A DNA stretch of 64,000 nt from contig OX419758.1 of NCBI GenBank assembly GCA_948567375.1, positions 14,947,001 to 15,011,000 of the forward strand. Reading direction: 5' to 3'. Of this stretch, positions 33,932 through 48,800 are shown piece by piece (the stretch's first letter is position 1; every line of letters begins with the position of its first letter). This stretch comes from Lunularia cruciata (lineage: Eukaryota > Streptophyta > Marchantiopsida > Lunulariales > Lunulariaceae). The position numbers and the translations under genes are program-made. The notes beneath the pieces are model-generated. The model worked only from the letters and a program-made list of their open reading frames with translations, was not told where the DNA came from and ran no database searches.

Positions 33932-36900
33932 ATGGGTTGGCAAGAGGACGATGAGTATGAAGAGGAAGGAGTTGTGGCGGACAGGAATTTGGATTCAAAG
34001 CAGAGGAATGGAGCACCATCGGACCAGAGCTTTAGAGAGTCGTTTTACAGCAGTGGGACAGAGTGGAAATCTTTGTATGAGGTGGATGAATACGGCATGC
34101 CGGTGGACAATGTTGACGATAAGAGTGCTGTAATTCTTCTCGAAGATTTTCAAGGTCAAACTTTTTGCACACGGGATTTGACGACTAAAAAGCAATACAA
34201 CCGCAGCTACAGTGTTGCGGTCCAATCCTCGAGTGATTCCCAGACAGTTTGTATAACTGAGAATGCAGAGGATGTGGATCGGATGTTGACGGCTGGTTGT
34301 TCTGGAAAGCGACAATTTGATTCTGTTGGTGGGAAATCCGCGTCCAAGGTGGCGTCTGGTAAATTGGTGCAAACAGACCTTTTCGGGTTTTTGGGAATTA
34401 AACCTAAGCCGGAGCCAAGCTCAGAGCAGGGTTCTTGTGGCAAGAGACTGAAACAATTAGATATTGGAGTGCTTTTTGGCATTCCACCTGCTGTCAAAAA
34501 TCCTGCTGCTGGAGCAGCGTTCATGTCAAAACTTCAGCGACCAGGGTTATCCACTGAAAATATCAATCAGAGGCGGAAAGGCAGGGGAAGGGACCAATCT
34601 CAGGGACCTGATGTGGTACGAAAATGCCCTTTTTACAAGAAAATGCCAGGTAAAGTAAATGTTTCCAGGATTTCGCTTGTGAATGCTATCGCCTTCGATG
34701 CTTCACGTCGGTAAACTTCACAGAGCGAAAAACCAGCAACAATCCAGAAGTGGGAAAGCAAACCAGATGAAATCTTAGGAAATTAGTAGCTTGTTTGTTT
34801 TATTTATTGTCTCCGTTCCGAAACACGTAATATTGTAGTAATGTTGTTTGGATTGTGGTATATGGTATCTCATCAAAGCGCCTACCGAGAAAGGTATTAC
34901 TGTTTTTGGAGCAAAAACGATGATCACGATTCTTTCATTGTCTAATTATTAAACCACCAACCTTGGGAACAGGTACTTCCTTCACAGTGGATGCCTTTCG
35001 GTATGGAGAAGTGGAGGGTTGTTCGGCTTACTTCCTCACACACTTCCATTATGATCATTATGGGGGCTTGACAAAAGCTTGGAGTCATGGTCCTATTTAC
35101 TGCACACCTGTGACGGCACGTCTTTGTGTGCTTTGCCTCTACGTTGATCCACGGTAAGGTTGTTTGAATGTGTTTCCTTGGTCATGTGTAAGCAGATATC
35201 TATTTAAGTTTCCCACTTCAATTCTGAGGAGCTAGTCCTGAACCCTGAACTGTCTAATGTGATGCAGATGGATCTGTCCGTTGCAGATAGGAGTTACGCA
35301 CATTATCGAGGATGTCGAAGTGAGAATGCTGGAAGCTAACCATTGTCCTGGTGCAGCTCTGATATTGTTTCGTTTTAAGAATGGAACTAGCATACTTCAC
35401 ACTGGTGATTTCCGAGCTTGCAGGAACATGGAGACTTATCCTGAACTTTTAAGTGGCAAGATAGACACAGTGTACTTGGATACGACCTATTGCAATCAGA
35501 GATACAGGTATGATGACTATTAGATCTCTGATTATCAAACAAACTCGTAGCTTTCAGTTTTTGACAAACAGATTATGTAAAGTTTACACAAGAATAAATA
35601 GATCTACTCCAAGAAACTGCCCTCTGTTATCTCCTTTCTCTTAATTGTACTAAAGTGCAACATTGACCCACAAATGTTCATCTTTCAGATTCCCGCTGCA
35701 GGAAGAAGTGATTAAGTTCGTGGTACGACAGACTTGCAATGCTTTAGTCAGCAATAAGAAAACTCTCGTGGTGGTGGGTTCATACAGCATCGGTAAGGAG
35801 CGTGTTTATCACAGTATTGCCGAAGCACTTGGAGTAAGTAAACCACATTACTGAGCAACGTACGGCTCCCTCATTTGTTTGAACAAAGCTAAACCGACTT
35901 CATCTGAAAAACCAGATGCTGTTGATGTATCCTTCTGGTTCTGTGTTCTTAATGGTTTGTAGTAGACGTAGTTGCATCTGGCCGTTTGTTAGGTTTGACT
36001 AAAATTCCGAGACGTTTAGAGCTGACTTTAGTTATTACAGGTGCAGGTATTTGCTGACCAAAATCGTAGGAGAATTCTGACATCACTCGAGTGGCCAGAG
36101 CTAGCATCAAAGCTTTCACTGAATCCAGGCGATACTTTCCTACATGTTCTTCCCCTTTCGACTCTGAATCCTCCGGTGTGCATATTCTACTCATATTTTC
36201 GGAAACTTTTTCCTGTGTTCGCATGACTCTACTAATAGTTGTCGTCTCGCTGCAGTGCACATCAATATTATAAGTTCCTTTTCTTTACCCTAATTATGGC
36301 TACCCCCAAGGAAAATGATTTTTACGAATGTAAACGGTCTTGAAGACTGGTAAGTTAAGCAGGAGTCTTGCATAAGGAAGCTACATTTGCGTATAAGGAA
36401 TATGTATCTCAAATATGAGCCTATATTTGGCTGTATAAAGCCCATAGATCGAAGCCTGAGAGAGTCTGACATGAATCTATTGACAGAAATTGAAAGCGTA
36501 TCTACAAAGCCACGCTCCAAAGTACAGTGCTATATTGGCCTTCCGTCCAACAGGTAAGCAGAGCATGAGCACTTTTCAAGTCCCAGTACTTTTTTGAATT
36601 GTACCTGGTCGTTTTCAAAATATTGTTCTAGGCAATATGAGAGGATAGCATGAGGTGGATCGTCTTGAGTCTATCATGGAGTAGTGATAAAATCTTGTGT
36701 GCTGTTCTGATGATAAAGTTGATTATGCTAGAGTAATGCTAAACTTCACTATGTCTGGTTGTAGGTTGGACCTACTCTGAGAAGGTTGGAGACAAATTAG
36801 AGATGATAAAACCGCAGTGCAGTGGACCAGTTACCATTTTTGGTACGTCCTTGCATATCTCTACTAAGATGTCCAGTAGGCTCCCGACACATGCATAGTG

Positions 36901-37284
36901 CTGAAGTGGATTGTATATGAAAGTGGAGAATTTAAGTACATCAGAAGCAGATCAAGAACCTGTTGCTAGGGTGAATAATCCTTGATTCTTGATATTCTTG
37001 CAGGCGTTCCATATAGTGAACACTCAAGCTTTACAGAACTACAACAATTTATACAGGTTTGTCTGCAGACCTACAAACCCATGCATGGTACGGTGCGAGA
37101 AAATAAACTTCTTACTCTGAGTGTTGGACCTCTTTCAATGGACAGTTCATACACTTGACTCACTTTGGGACTTGTGCTGGGACAGTTCGTACGACCTAGA
37201 AGAATTGTACCGACTGTAAATGTTGGAAAGGCGTCAGACCGGGAGAAAATGCAGGCCTACTTTGATCAATGGCTTGCTCATTGA
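33932..37284 (+). CDS. SNM1: SNM1-type DNA cross-link repair nuclease (MBL/beta-CASP), 9 coding exons, 571 aa
   Basis: Predicted nuclear 5' exonuclease of the SNM1/PSO2 family, which processes DNA interstrand cross-links and oxidative lesions. Exons: 33932-34649, 34973-35153, 35268-35507, 35689-35833, 36041-36175, 36487-36553, 36765-36842, 37004-37056, 37186-37284; all introns are GT-AG and phases join exactly. Residues 1-230 are a divergent N-terminus with two PIP-box-like motifs (147-154 and 175-182). The metallo-beta-lactamase fold starts at [10 protein letters not shown]: motif 2 is HFHYDH (263-268), motif 3 is ANHCPGAA (His325), motif 4 is HTGDFR (Asp347). The beta-CASP part has [19 protein letters not shown] and the motif-C His528 in [13 protein letters not shown]. 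All metal ligands I can place are present. The start is the first ATG of the long first exon. It is divergent to peroxidase 1 and convergent with peroxidase 2. Confidence 0.93.
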
Positions 37285-39448
37285 TGTCACTAATCATCAA
37301 TTTGTGACCAGTATAGGAAGAGATGTACACCGAGTGAAAATTCCAAAGGAAAATGTAAGCGTTCCTAGCTTCGTGTGAAGATTTAATATAATGTGACAAA
37401 ATTTGACCATGGCTTCTAAGTTCATCGAATTATTCGATATAGAAGACTTTGGTGGCTCTTCTAACTGAATCTGTCGGAAGAAGGGGTCACCGGTCCTATC
37501 ATCCGGATGGCACACAACACAGGAGCTGTCCAGGGAAAGTAAGTAGACAGATTTGTAATTATGGAGTATAAGGCGGTAAAATTTGCCTGATCTGGTTATT
37601 CAGAAATCATGTTTGGGTGGATTCACCACACTTATGTTGCAATGAAAGTGATGGCGCGTGAGGTCCCCTCTTTATCCTCGACTTTCTTTTCCCTGCTTTA
37701 GGAGGTGTTACCGCGTCTTTGTGTCAGGCTTGAACTCGTCGCATTCACAAAGAAATGACAAAATATCTACACTCTACTGGTCGGTCTGTTGAACAGGTAG
37801 ATCATGTTTATCTTCAAGACCGGGAACAAACTTGAATTACTGACTTGCCCGGCACCCTCGTGGAATACACTGTTGTACGTTTTAAAAAATTCATGTAGTC
37901 GTAGATTTGCCGTTGAACAATCCACAGAGAAAGTGGGAGTGCCATTTTTCTACGAAGTGATAGTCTTTCCCCTCTCTGTACTCTACCTTCTGACATCATC
38001 TTCGATTGCAGTGCATAGAAAGGAGCTAGAAATGTGTTAGTCACCCGACTCCTCGTATTCCTGTTCTTATTGGCCTGATGGTGGAGTTGTCGTGTGATAT
38101 TCAAGTAATAACCGATCAACTGCACTTGCACCGCATAGCAGGACATGCTAATTTCATACCTCTGCAACAATTGCAACTCATTACTGTCGTTCATAGTTCC
38201 CTCGCCCCTGTTTCTACGCTCCTTGCCTACATTTCGATCACAGTAAGGAGTACTGCATGCAACAATCTCCATTGCAAGATCGGATTGCATACTTGCTCAG
38301 AGCTTTTACCCTACATACCTAGACCCATTCCGTCAAGTACAAGGCAACTTTGTGAGTCATGCGCGCTTTGTTTTCTTCTTACATTGAAACGGAGGTCATC
38401 TTGTACCGAGTTGGCTTCAATGTTGGGGGCGGGGGGGCGGCTTCTTTACTTTCACTCCTGAATCCACTGTTTTCTATATCCACAATCATGCAACCTCTGA
38501 ACTACTTTTGCTCCCAGTCTCGCAATTATCGTATTAAGTTCTTGCTGGCAGTTGCATGTACCCTGAACTTCCATTCTACTTCAAGAAGTAATACTCGCTC
38601 CAAGAAGTAGTGCACACTAGCGTATCAGCCAGACAACTGTGTTGTAAAAGAGCGTGGTAATCTGACAACGTAAGGAGGGATCTCGGACGAGACAAAATGG
38701 ATGTAGGTAAGAAATTTGTGCAGCGTTTCATGTACGCCTGCACGTCACCAAAGAAACAGGTTTGGATCATTTAGAGAGATGATAAAGCTGAACATAGCTT
38801 TATGCAATGTTACAAGCACCCGACAGGGCTCTGATATGGTCTGGCTGAGTTTGTCTATATGCTGTGAGAGGCCGCGATTGTCATGTAATTTAAAGAAGAA
38901 TACAAACCACTGCGAATAGCTTGGAACCTTATCCTCGCCAGTTATTACGTGGGAGTGTTGCGAGTACTATACGCAAAATTTCGGGAGTTCCCTAGAAATT
39001 ATAATCTGGATTCTAGTATCATCATAAGGTGACCAACAAGCAACGATGCAAGGTAGCAAACTCTTCATTTACGGTGCATTAATGCAGATTACTTAATTTG
39101 TACTCCTGTGCGTAGAACGCAACGTAGGAATGGCGCACAGAGCGCAACAAATGTACTTGGATGATATTTTTTATACACCAAATAATCCTGATCAAATGTG
39201 ATCAGACAATCCAAATCTAGAGGTTTAACCTCCTTACGATGGTCCTCAATTTACAGCTGCAATCATGATGAGACTTACTGTCTGAGAAACTTGAAGCTAA
39301 TTAAACGACCCATCTGGATCACTCCAGATCGTTTGTGTTTTGGATGACAGCTATAAAACCAGCCGTTATGAACATCTACTACTGGCATGATTAGTAAGCA
39401 GCAAAAATCATACTTGAATCAGGTTCACAATGTGCTGAAGTCCAGATT
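37285..39448. other. Intergenic between the convergent SNM1 and peroxidase 2 genes
   Basis: Contains both 3' untranslated regions. No further coding region is recognised. A G-rich run lies at about 38425-38442. Confidence 0.45.
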
Positions 39449-41151
<1,703 letters not shown>

Positions 41152-41250
41152 ATTCACAGGAAAATCGATCTAAGAATGTTTTCAGTTGTGTTATTTTGGT
41201 GTACTTTTCTGAAATTGGATTTCAAGACCAGCCTAAGGTAATTCACATTC

Positions 41251-41387
41251 CTGCACAATATCAATAAAACGTCACGTGAGAATGTTATAGACGTTGTGGA
41301 ACAATTGGAAAATGAAGTGCGGTTGCATGTAGAGTTCATAGAGTGCAGAAAGCCACAACTGCTCAGAGTACGAAATTTGTGACTTAC
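41251..41387 (-). other. Putative 5'-UTR intron of peroxidase 2, with a G-box
   Basis: Donor CTC/GTAAGT at 41387 and acceptor TTGTGCAG at 41251 give a 137-nt intron between promoter and ATG. A CACGTG G-box core lies inside at 41273-41278; in plants this binds bZIP or bHLH factors. Inferred from motifs only. Confidence 0.4.
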
Positions 41388-41461
41388 GAGCAAAGGACCT
41401 TATCAGGTTCAAGCTCCAACAAGCGAGCTTGTGTAAATTGTTGATTCACACTTCTTGGACT

Positions 41462-41474
41462 GTCCATTTATACT
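41462..41474 (-). promoter_or_regulatory. Core promoter (TATA box) of peroxidase 2
   Basis: Minus-strand AGTATAAATGGAC about 310 bp before the ATG, identical over 13 bases to the peroxidase 1 promoter. Confidence 0.6.
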
Positions 41475-41479
41475 CCTCG

Positions 41480-44400
41480 ATCTACACAGAACAGGCCAAG
41501 GGACTGCTACAGATTCTTAATATGCGAGGTCCCTTGGCAGAGGTCCTGCGCCAACAGTCATGGACATGAAGGTCCGATCATTGTTCTCATCAGATTCAGC
41601 GTATTAATTACCCAATTCGACATGGATTCCACTGTTTACAGCACTTTTACATGTCAATAAGTGCCACACAGCCACTTTCAGGCCCACAAAATCCCTCCCC
41701 ATAGCACGAAGGTAGTGTGGAACAACAGTGGTAATTCTGAGACCAATGATTTCAGTTTCTTCTTAGAGACTCAGTCAAAATTTACTCAACCGGTTTACAG
41801 AGAATCTCCCCGGAGCAAACATCTATTCAGTTCGAGTGTTTCCTCGAGACCTAGTCGCCCTGCTATTTTCATCACTCCAGGACGGCCATGCTATGGAGGA
41901 ATAGAAAAGATAATGTCTTTCCTGAGAAATTCAGTCATGCAAGTGGGTATTTTGTGGAGTAAAGTATAACACTCTATCTATAGCTTCCGTTAGGCTCAAC
42001 CACAAGCCAGATTCTGATCTTCCCTTGCTCTATGGCTTCAAGACATGGCCCTTGCATGTTACTGTCGGACGCGGATTTCCTAACTTCTCTTGACTATTGC
42101 CGCATCTTGTTTACGCAGGAATAACGGTCCGTGTACTGGTGGTCATCAGTTTACTTATACTGAGTCAGTTTGAAAATTCTCACGCACAACTGCATGCCAA
42201 TATAAGCGCACTTTATGTTGATGAATTCAACATGAAGACACTCGAATAAGCATGCAGCATGAGAAACATGAGTTGCTGATCTAGTCGAATTTATCGAAGC
42301 ATTTGAAAGACATTGAAGTGAAAATTAGGCTATTGTGCTAAGTATCTGTGTTCCACTAAGCTCGAGTTAATCATCACCCTCTCAACGTTTATTTATTATT
42401 CCTTAGGATTTGAATTCGACCACTGGTATGCGATTGGATTGTCTGCCCTGCGTCCTCCTTGTAAAGAGTCCATTATAGAAACTTATGTTTCTGATAAGTT
42501 TCTGGCGTGTCACAGTTGGTGATCCATTGGCGATCATTGAAGACATTTACATAGGTTTATCTCATGATTTAGGGTCACCATGACCAATTAAACCCATTTA
42601 ATCACAATTTTATCCCAATTTAAAACTAATTATGATAGTCATCAAGTTACTTTCCCGTGTAAGAACTCTAGTATTCTAGCGCGCAATTGAGTCATGAAAT
42701 TATAAAGTTGTTGATTCAATTGGGTTGAAATGAAATCCTGTTTAGTTGTGAAACCGTTGTACATTGCAGACCACATCGATCATTGACGTCGTGGAGAATT
42801 ATACGAAGGAGACATTGTCAAGGATGCTGCACCAGAATTGCCGGACGATTTCATCAGGAATTTGCTTGGCAGTAATTCTTAGATCTAGATACTCCTACCT
42901 ACTGATGGGGTCTTCCCATCCTTCTTGCCTTCACACGCGGTCGCGTTTCTCTCTGATACTACCTTCTTCAACAAGTTCTGGGAAAATACCGTTTTGTTCA
43001 ACCTTCTCCCAATGAAACTTTCCATTGAATTATGAACAGGATTATGATTCTTCTATTTTTCAACAGTCTATTTTAAAAACTTTAATTCTACAGTCTAATT
43101 TATCTTTTATGAAACTTTCCGTGGGATTATTTTGTTCGGATGAGACAAGTGGGTAATAAGGCGTCAGGAAGAGGTCATAAGAGAAATGGCCGAAGAATGG
43201 AAGAGAGTAAACTGGCCATAGGCGACATAAATATGGGTGCTAGGTTAAGGAGGGTGCTCATTTCTGATGAGTTAGAAGAACTTACCAGATGACAGTGTAA
43301 ATATTGAAATAGGTTGAGGAAGACACTCAGTTGGAGAGAATAAGAAATGTCATATATTGTTTATGATTGACTTTTACTAGGATAAATCTTTTTATTACAA
43401 GAAAAGAAATAATAGAATTGTACCAAAATTTGGAGGTGTGAGAAGAAGATGGATTCAGAGCAATCTTATATCTTAATAATGCTTTTGTATTGGGTATGAG
43501 AATACATGATGGATAAAAGAATTCATATAAAGTGAGAGTGATCGAGAGATTCATCGCCCAATGTGAATCTGTATGAGATCCCATAACCTAATATCACTAA
43601 GATTGGGCATTGAGGTAGGATATCCAAGTTCAAAATAATTGCTTATAATAACCAAGAATAAGGGAAAATTTCTAATTTTTTTTATTGGATTCTCAATGCT
43701 TTTCATTCTTTTTAGCTATTCTAAATTTTGAAATGGTAACTTTTCTAGGTATTATTACAAGACTGATTGCCATTTTTCGGTGAATATCCTAAAATGGACT
43801 GCTTTCAAAATTCTTTTACCTTCTAAATTTAAATTCTTGTGCCAATAGTTTATCCAAAAGTTTAAAATTGGTAGTTTGGACAGTTTCATAATTACGGCAT
43901 ATTTAACATATTTTAAACTAAATTTTGGGGGAAAAGAAATTCACTATTAAATTATTTGAGACATATTAGAAAATTTTATGCACATTTTTTTGTAAAATTT
44001 ATGAATAGAGCTTCTAATGGTTTGAATCTCATAAGTCATAAAAAATAAAATCTGTTGTGTAAAACTTAACTTGAACCAAATTTCTGTAAAATTGAGAATG
44101 TTCATAAGAAAACAAACATTATGTTTCAACCGGCTTTTGTCAAGGTTTGCGCCTCATAAGTCATTCAGATTTTGAACAAAGCCTCTACGTAGATTTGTTT
44201 TCTGTAGTATCAAACCTAGGTTTTACAACCTCCTTGAGTATCTACTTCTACTTAGTAAGAACTTTTTCTCCAATATCGTTTTTTCCAACTACAAAGTTGG
44301 AGAATGTTAACTTAACTATGAAAATTTTGATTCAATATTGCCAGTTGAGATATACATTCTATATCAATGTTAGGAGTAGAACTAATGTATACTGTGCACT

Positions 44401-45700
44401 TGCCTCTATACATTGTTTGCTTCTCCCTGGATAATATCTTTTACTAACAATTTTCTCTCTTTGGTTTCGGACCAAAAACATTTTGTTGGTATACAGATGC
44501 AGATGCTCTAAAGGAATACATCTGTTTTTTCTTGAAAAATAATTGCCTTCTCCTTACAATCTGACATCTTGACCTAATATAATGCTTAGAATGTAGGTAG
44601 TCAAATGAGTAATGAGGGAGATTCAAAAATAGAGTCCAATGAAGTTTAGCAGGTTACCCACATTTGACCTTGGATTGGGAGGTAAATCTGATGCTAGCCA
44701 AAGAATGTGGATAAGATACGATAAGATAAGATAAGATAAGATAGAGGAAGAAAAAGCAGGAAGCTCTAGTTTTGGCAGATGAAAAATTGGATAGGCGCTA
44801 AAAAGAAGTAATGGGGTCAGTAAGTTGGATGCAAAATAGGCCAAAAAGTTGCAAAAATATCAATCCGCTTGAAGAAGGCAAGCAATAGCAAGTGAAGAAT
44901 TAGATTTACTGACCTATTTTAGAAGGTGAAGAACTCGTAGCGAAATATCTAAATTTGAGATGCTGGTCAAGACTCCTTCAAAGTCATTTTTAAATCATGA
45001 TGAATGAAATTATGACTGTGTATGAGAAAGCATGAAGGATGAGACAACCCTATAAGTAACGATACACAGAGTCCAAGTTCAAGAAAGATCAATACCTCTA
45101 TTAGCGTGTACTATAAAATCTCACCACTTAATCCTGTTAACATACCTCATCAAGTTCCTTAGCTAGTTAGCATAATATTAACTATCTTTTACAGTCAAAC
45201 ATAACATGTATCAGCACAAGTGTCTTATAGATGACATTGTACCATAATAGTAATGTGTGAAACTGCATTTCCTTCTCTAGCTGAAATTACAGAGAAGAAA
45301 GTATAAAATATGAAACCCTTAGCCATTTGGTTCCACGAAGATGCCAGACAATGATCCAATGCCAGATGTTCAAGACCAAAATATAGTAAACATTAATTGA
45401 ATAAAAAGGATGTATGTATCCTCCCGAAAAGACAAAAGCTCATCAAATCATACAAACGGAACGGGTGGTTTGTTTGGACGTCAGCGGCTTCTGATGAGCA
45501 CTAAACACGTTAATGTGAGTGCACGAAACTTACATGCAAATCAGGCGTCAATTGTCAACTACTATAATAAAATTATGCTGAAGATTCAGAAGATAAGAAC
45601 TTGTCAACTAAGTTGCTGCCCCGATTTAACCCCAACAAATCTAAATAAAAGCGGTCTCCGTCTTTAAACAATAAAAATAAAGTAAAGGAATTGATACTTT
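41480..45700. other. Intergenic, partly AT-rich, no gene recognised
   Basis: Only short frames without motifs. From about 43000 to 44650 the sequence is AT-rich. A GATAA microsatellite lies near 44713-44742. Confidence 0.4.
44713..44742. repeat. GATAA pentanucleotide microsatellite
   Basis: About five to six consecutive units of ataag with one variant unit at the left edge (atacg). Confidence 0.8.
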
Positions 45701-45711
45701 CACCACCCATG

Positions 45712-45853
45712 TTGATTTCCACACCCCCAGCATATACAGCGAAATAATAATTCCAATTTCTCGAATTGCCAGGCAAATGATATTTCGTACCATTTTTGAT
45801 ATTTCCACCCCCTACTATGTGCAACGGAAAAATCATTCCATCTTCTCGAGTTG
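45712..45853. repeat. Two imperfect direct repeats, offset 84 bp
   Basis: Units 45712-45770 and 45796-45853 share ttgat-tttccac-cccc, then a-tattccat/attcca and tctcga-ttgc in the same order. They look like an old tandem duplication. Confidence 0.6.
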
Positions 45854-48800
45854 CAGGGTCGTGATACTATATTAAAACCTTTTAGTAGCACACTTTCAAC
45901 TCATTCCAGTAGCCCACTTTCAACTAAGGCTCTACAACCCCCCCTTTCAAAAGTCTTGGAGAGATATTCCGTGCACAAGTATTTCAATTTCACACACCCA
46001 CAAGATGTGAAGGGGATGGGAACGGCTATTTCCAGGCGGTGACGTTGGCCCTCACGAATGAAGATGGGTGGCCTTAGATCCAACAGCGAAAGGAGGTCAC
46101 CCTCCAAGTGGGGGTATGGAAATGTCAAAATTGGTGAGCGGAAATACTTATTAAAAAAATAATTAATTTTGAAATAAACTATTATGTTTGAATCTCTCAT
46201 TGACATGCTCTTAAACATATAAATTTACTCTACAAAGCTTAAGCCCAGGTAAGCCAACGATTGTGTAACACGGATGACATTGCAGCCTTCTTGAGTAAAG
46301 GATTCATGAGGAAGCTGAGCTGCTATGGATATCGTTTTTGTTCTCATGAGGTTAACAGTTACTATACTTCGAAAGAGATTTTATTATGAGTGAGAATTAC
46401 GTGTTAATGAGGATTACGTACTTCTATAGGTGCACTACAAGAGACCATGCCGGTTTAGGTCTACGTGTATTGTAGTTATAAACAAGGACAGCAACTTGGT
46501 TGATACGAAGAAAATTTTGGATCATAATATTAGGTTGACAATTACAACCGCTAGTCTTGTTTGGAGTGCAAGTTTAAGTTAGTGCAATTTCTTTCACCAC
46601 AATCACATAAACGTGCTCTTTGCTCAACAGCACGAGCTAAAGTTTCATTTCTTGTTCCCATTATGTGGTTCTCACCACTGGACTTCGCAATTGGGTGACT
46701 CCTTAATTAACTAATTCTTGTCTTACTTGAGAGAAGCGACACTAGCGATAACGCATTCAAAGGTTGTGAGGAAGTGTGAAGTTAAAAGCACATAACATCA
46801 GAAGTAGCTTGCAAGGCTAAAGTTAGTTAGGAGAGTGAAGCAAGTTTCGTTGTAGCACTATCAGAAAAGAGTAACTTGATTCAGAAACTCTGCAAGCGGG
46901 AAGGGACTAGAACTACCGCATTGTTGTGTGATTTTCGTTCCAAGACGTTAGGTTTTGCATTGTAACAAATGCACGTGTACATAGTATGGACTTTTCCCAG
47001 TTGTCGAGGTCTGTTTGGCTCCGCATGCAATTAAGGGACTAAATTTAATTAAATAGGATTTCGTTTGGATAACGTCTTTGGTTTCTTCGGATTGCAGTGA
47101 TATGTCCTTTTACAGTAGTTGCCAGTTTTGACCTAGTCAGCATTCAACCTGACGTCTACACGTTTAACACAGAGATTATGTTCTTAACCAGACGAAGCTC
47201 GTCTTCATGTTTGATCTTGTCCCGCAAAGGAATGACAGTGTTTCATTTACTGTAGTGGTCCACTTGACGCCGTGACGTAGCCCTAAGGTGTTTGGCATCG
47301 AGATTTTTGTCAACACAGACTTTGAGTGTGCTTGCGCCGCAGCCACAAACCCCTATGAAGGAAGGAACCACAGTCACTGGGATTTAAGAAGCATTAAAAT
47401 AAGAACAACAATTTGTGAGGAATGGAGCACATGTTTACGAGATGATTGCCTTATCTTGTCAAAAGATAGAAGCTATTCCGATATACAATGCATGCAAGAC
47501 GGACAACCGGAAAAGCTTCTCTGTCGTGTTGTGAGCTCCACCATGCTCCTTTATTGCTTATAGACAAGACTGGGCTCGAAAGTCGCAGCTTAACATGACT
47601 TCGGACGTTATCTTAGCTCGAGAAAGGAGCACTACAAAGAGGCAACATGGTTAAATTGCCATGAATTCGCATGACAGTTCCATGGTTTCTCCTAGTACAG
47701 CTAATCTGGGCTTCAGATTCATCTACTTTTGGTGGAGGTAAAATGGACTTTGAAGCTTCGATCCATACAAAAGGATTGGATCCTCACTACTGCTGCTGTG
47801 CGCATGGTGCATGGTGACACGCAAGGAATCCCTAATGTTCGAAGCCAGGGTAGTACCCGACTTGAAGAATCGTTCCTGTTCCTGATAGATCTAACAGTGA
47901 GCAGAATCAATTGCTTTATTGATTGCATCTGATGCCAGAAGGTGTTTATGTCGAATGCTTGAGGAGTCGGGGGAAGGCGTGCTGAATTGCTGGGCCATAC
48001 AGAAATGTTTGCCTAATGCCCCACAGTGCACATGTGGGGCATGGAGTGTGTGCCTGGATAAGAGAAACCAATGAGGCAGTCTTAGTAATCCTACGATCTG
48101 AGTATCATAGCTGAGACCTTCAATCTGTAGATCAAGACTTCCACAAGTTAATCAGATCGGAAATCTTGCACTACCGACATTGGTGCAGATAATGTAGACA
48201 TTCGGATTATATAGTAGTCGGATTTAGCTCGCTGTGCCATCGGCGGAAAGGTCGAGATGCAAGGAAAAGCTTTCCGTTTATACGTCAGCATGAGAGTTCT
48301 AGGCTATTTTACTTTTAACAGTTAAGTATATGGCCAAACATTGGCTGCAACAAAACGAGACGATGATTTTGTATGGATGATTTCATTCGTATGATATATG
48401 ACTTCGACTTCAGGAGACACATGGCAAGCGGTTGTACAGTCTCGCTTTTTGTCATTATATACAGATGTAACTGGGTGTAACGATGCTTCTTGGGTCATTT
48501 GTAGACTACGAACATCGGCTGTGAGCAGAACGGAAAAGAACTTGAATGAGGTCCACTCCCCAAGTCAACAATGTAGAATAATTCTTGGATTTTCCTTACA
48601 ACTTGTCCACTTTGCAGTTGAAACACGGAAGAATTGTTGATGGCGTCTGACTTTCTGGACATTTCCCTTAAGGCAGGATGCCCCTATGCTTATGCCAAGC
48701 CTCTTGTACGGAACACCAGCTCAAAATTGTCAAAAGTCAATTCTATGTGAAGAAGTTATCTTCATCGTCTCAGATCCATACCGCTACTTATTCGACCTTC

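Noticed and set aside
34650..34714. Open reading past the first SNM1 coding exon, giving a 260-residue protein
   Set aside because: A consensus donor at 34650 and the exact continuation of the SNM1 motif (PG then TSFTVDAF) at 34973 show this is intron sequence.
38425..38442. G-rich run as possible quadruplex or CpG-type promoter
   Set aside because: Isolated run in intergenic DNA with no gene start nearby; too little to support a function.
41152..41157. GTG as start of peroxidase 2
   Set aside because: Non-ATG start is unnecessary; two ATGs follow at once (41151, 41148) before the signal peptide.
47288..47563. 91-codon open frame as a possible gene
   Set aside because: No motif, no splice or promoter context, and cysteine-rich text that looks random.
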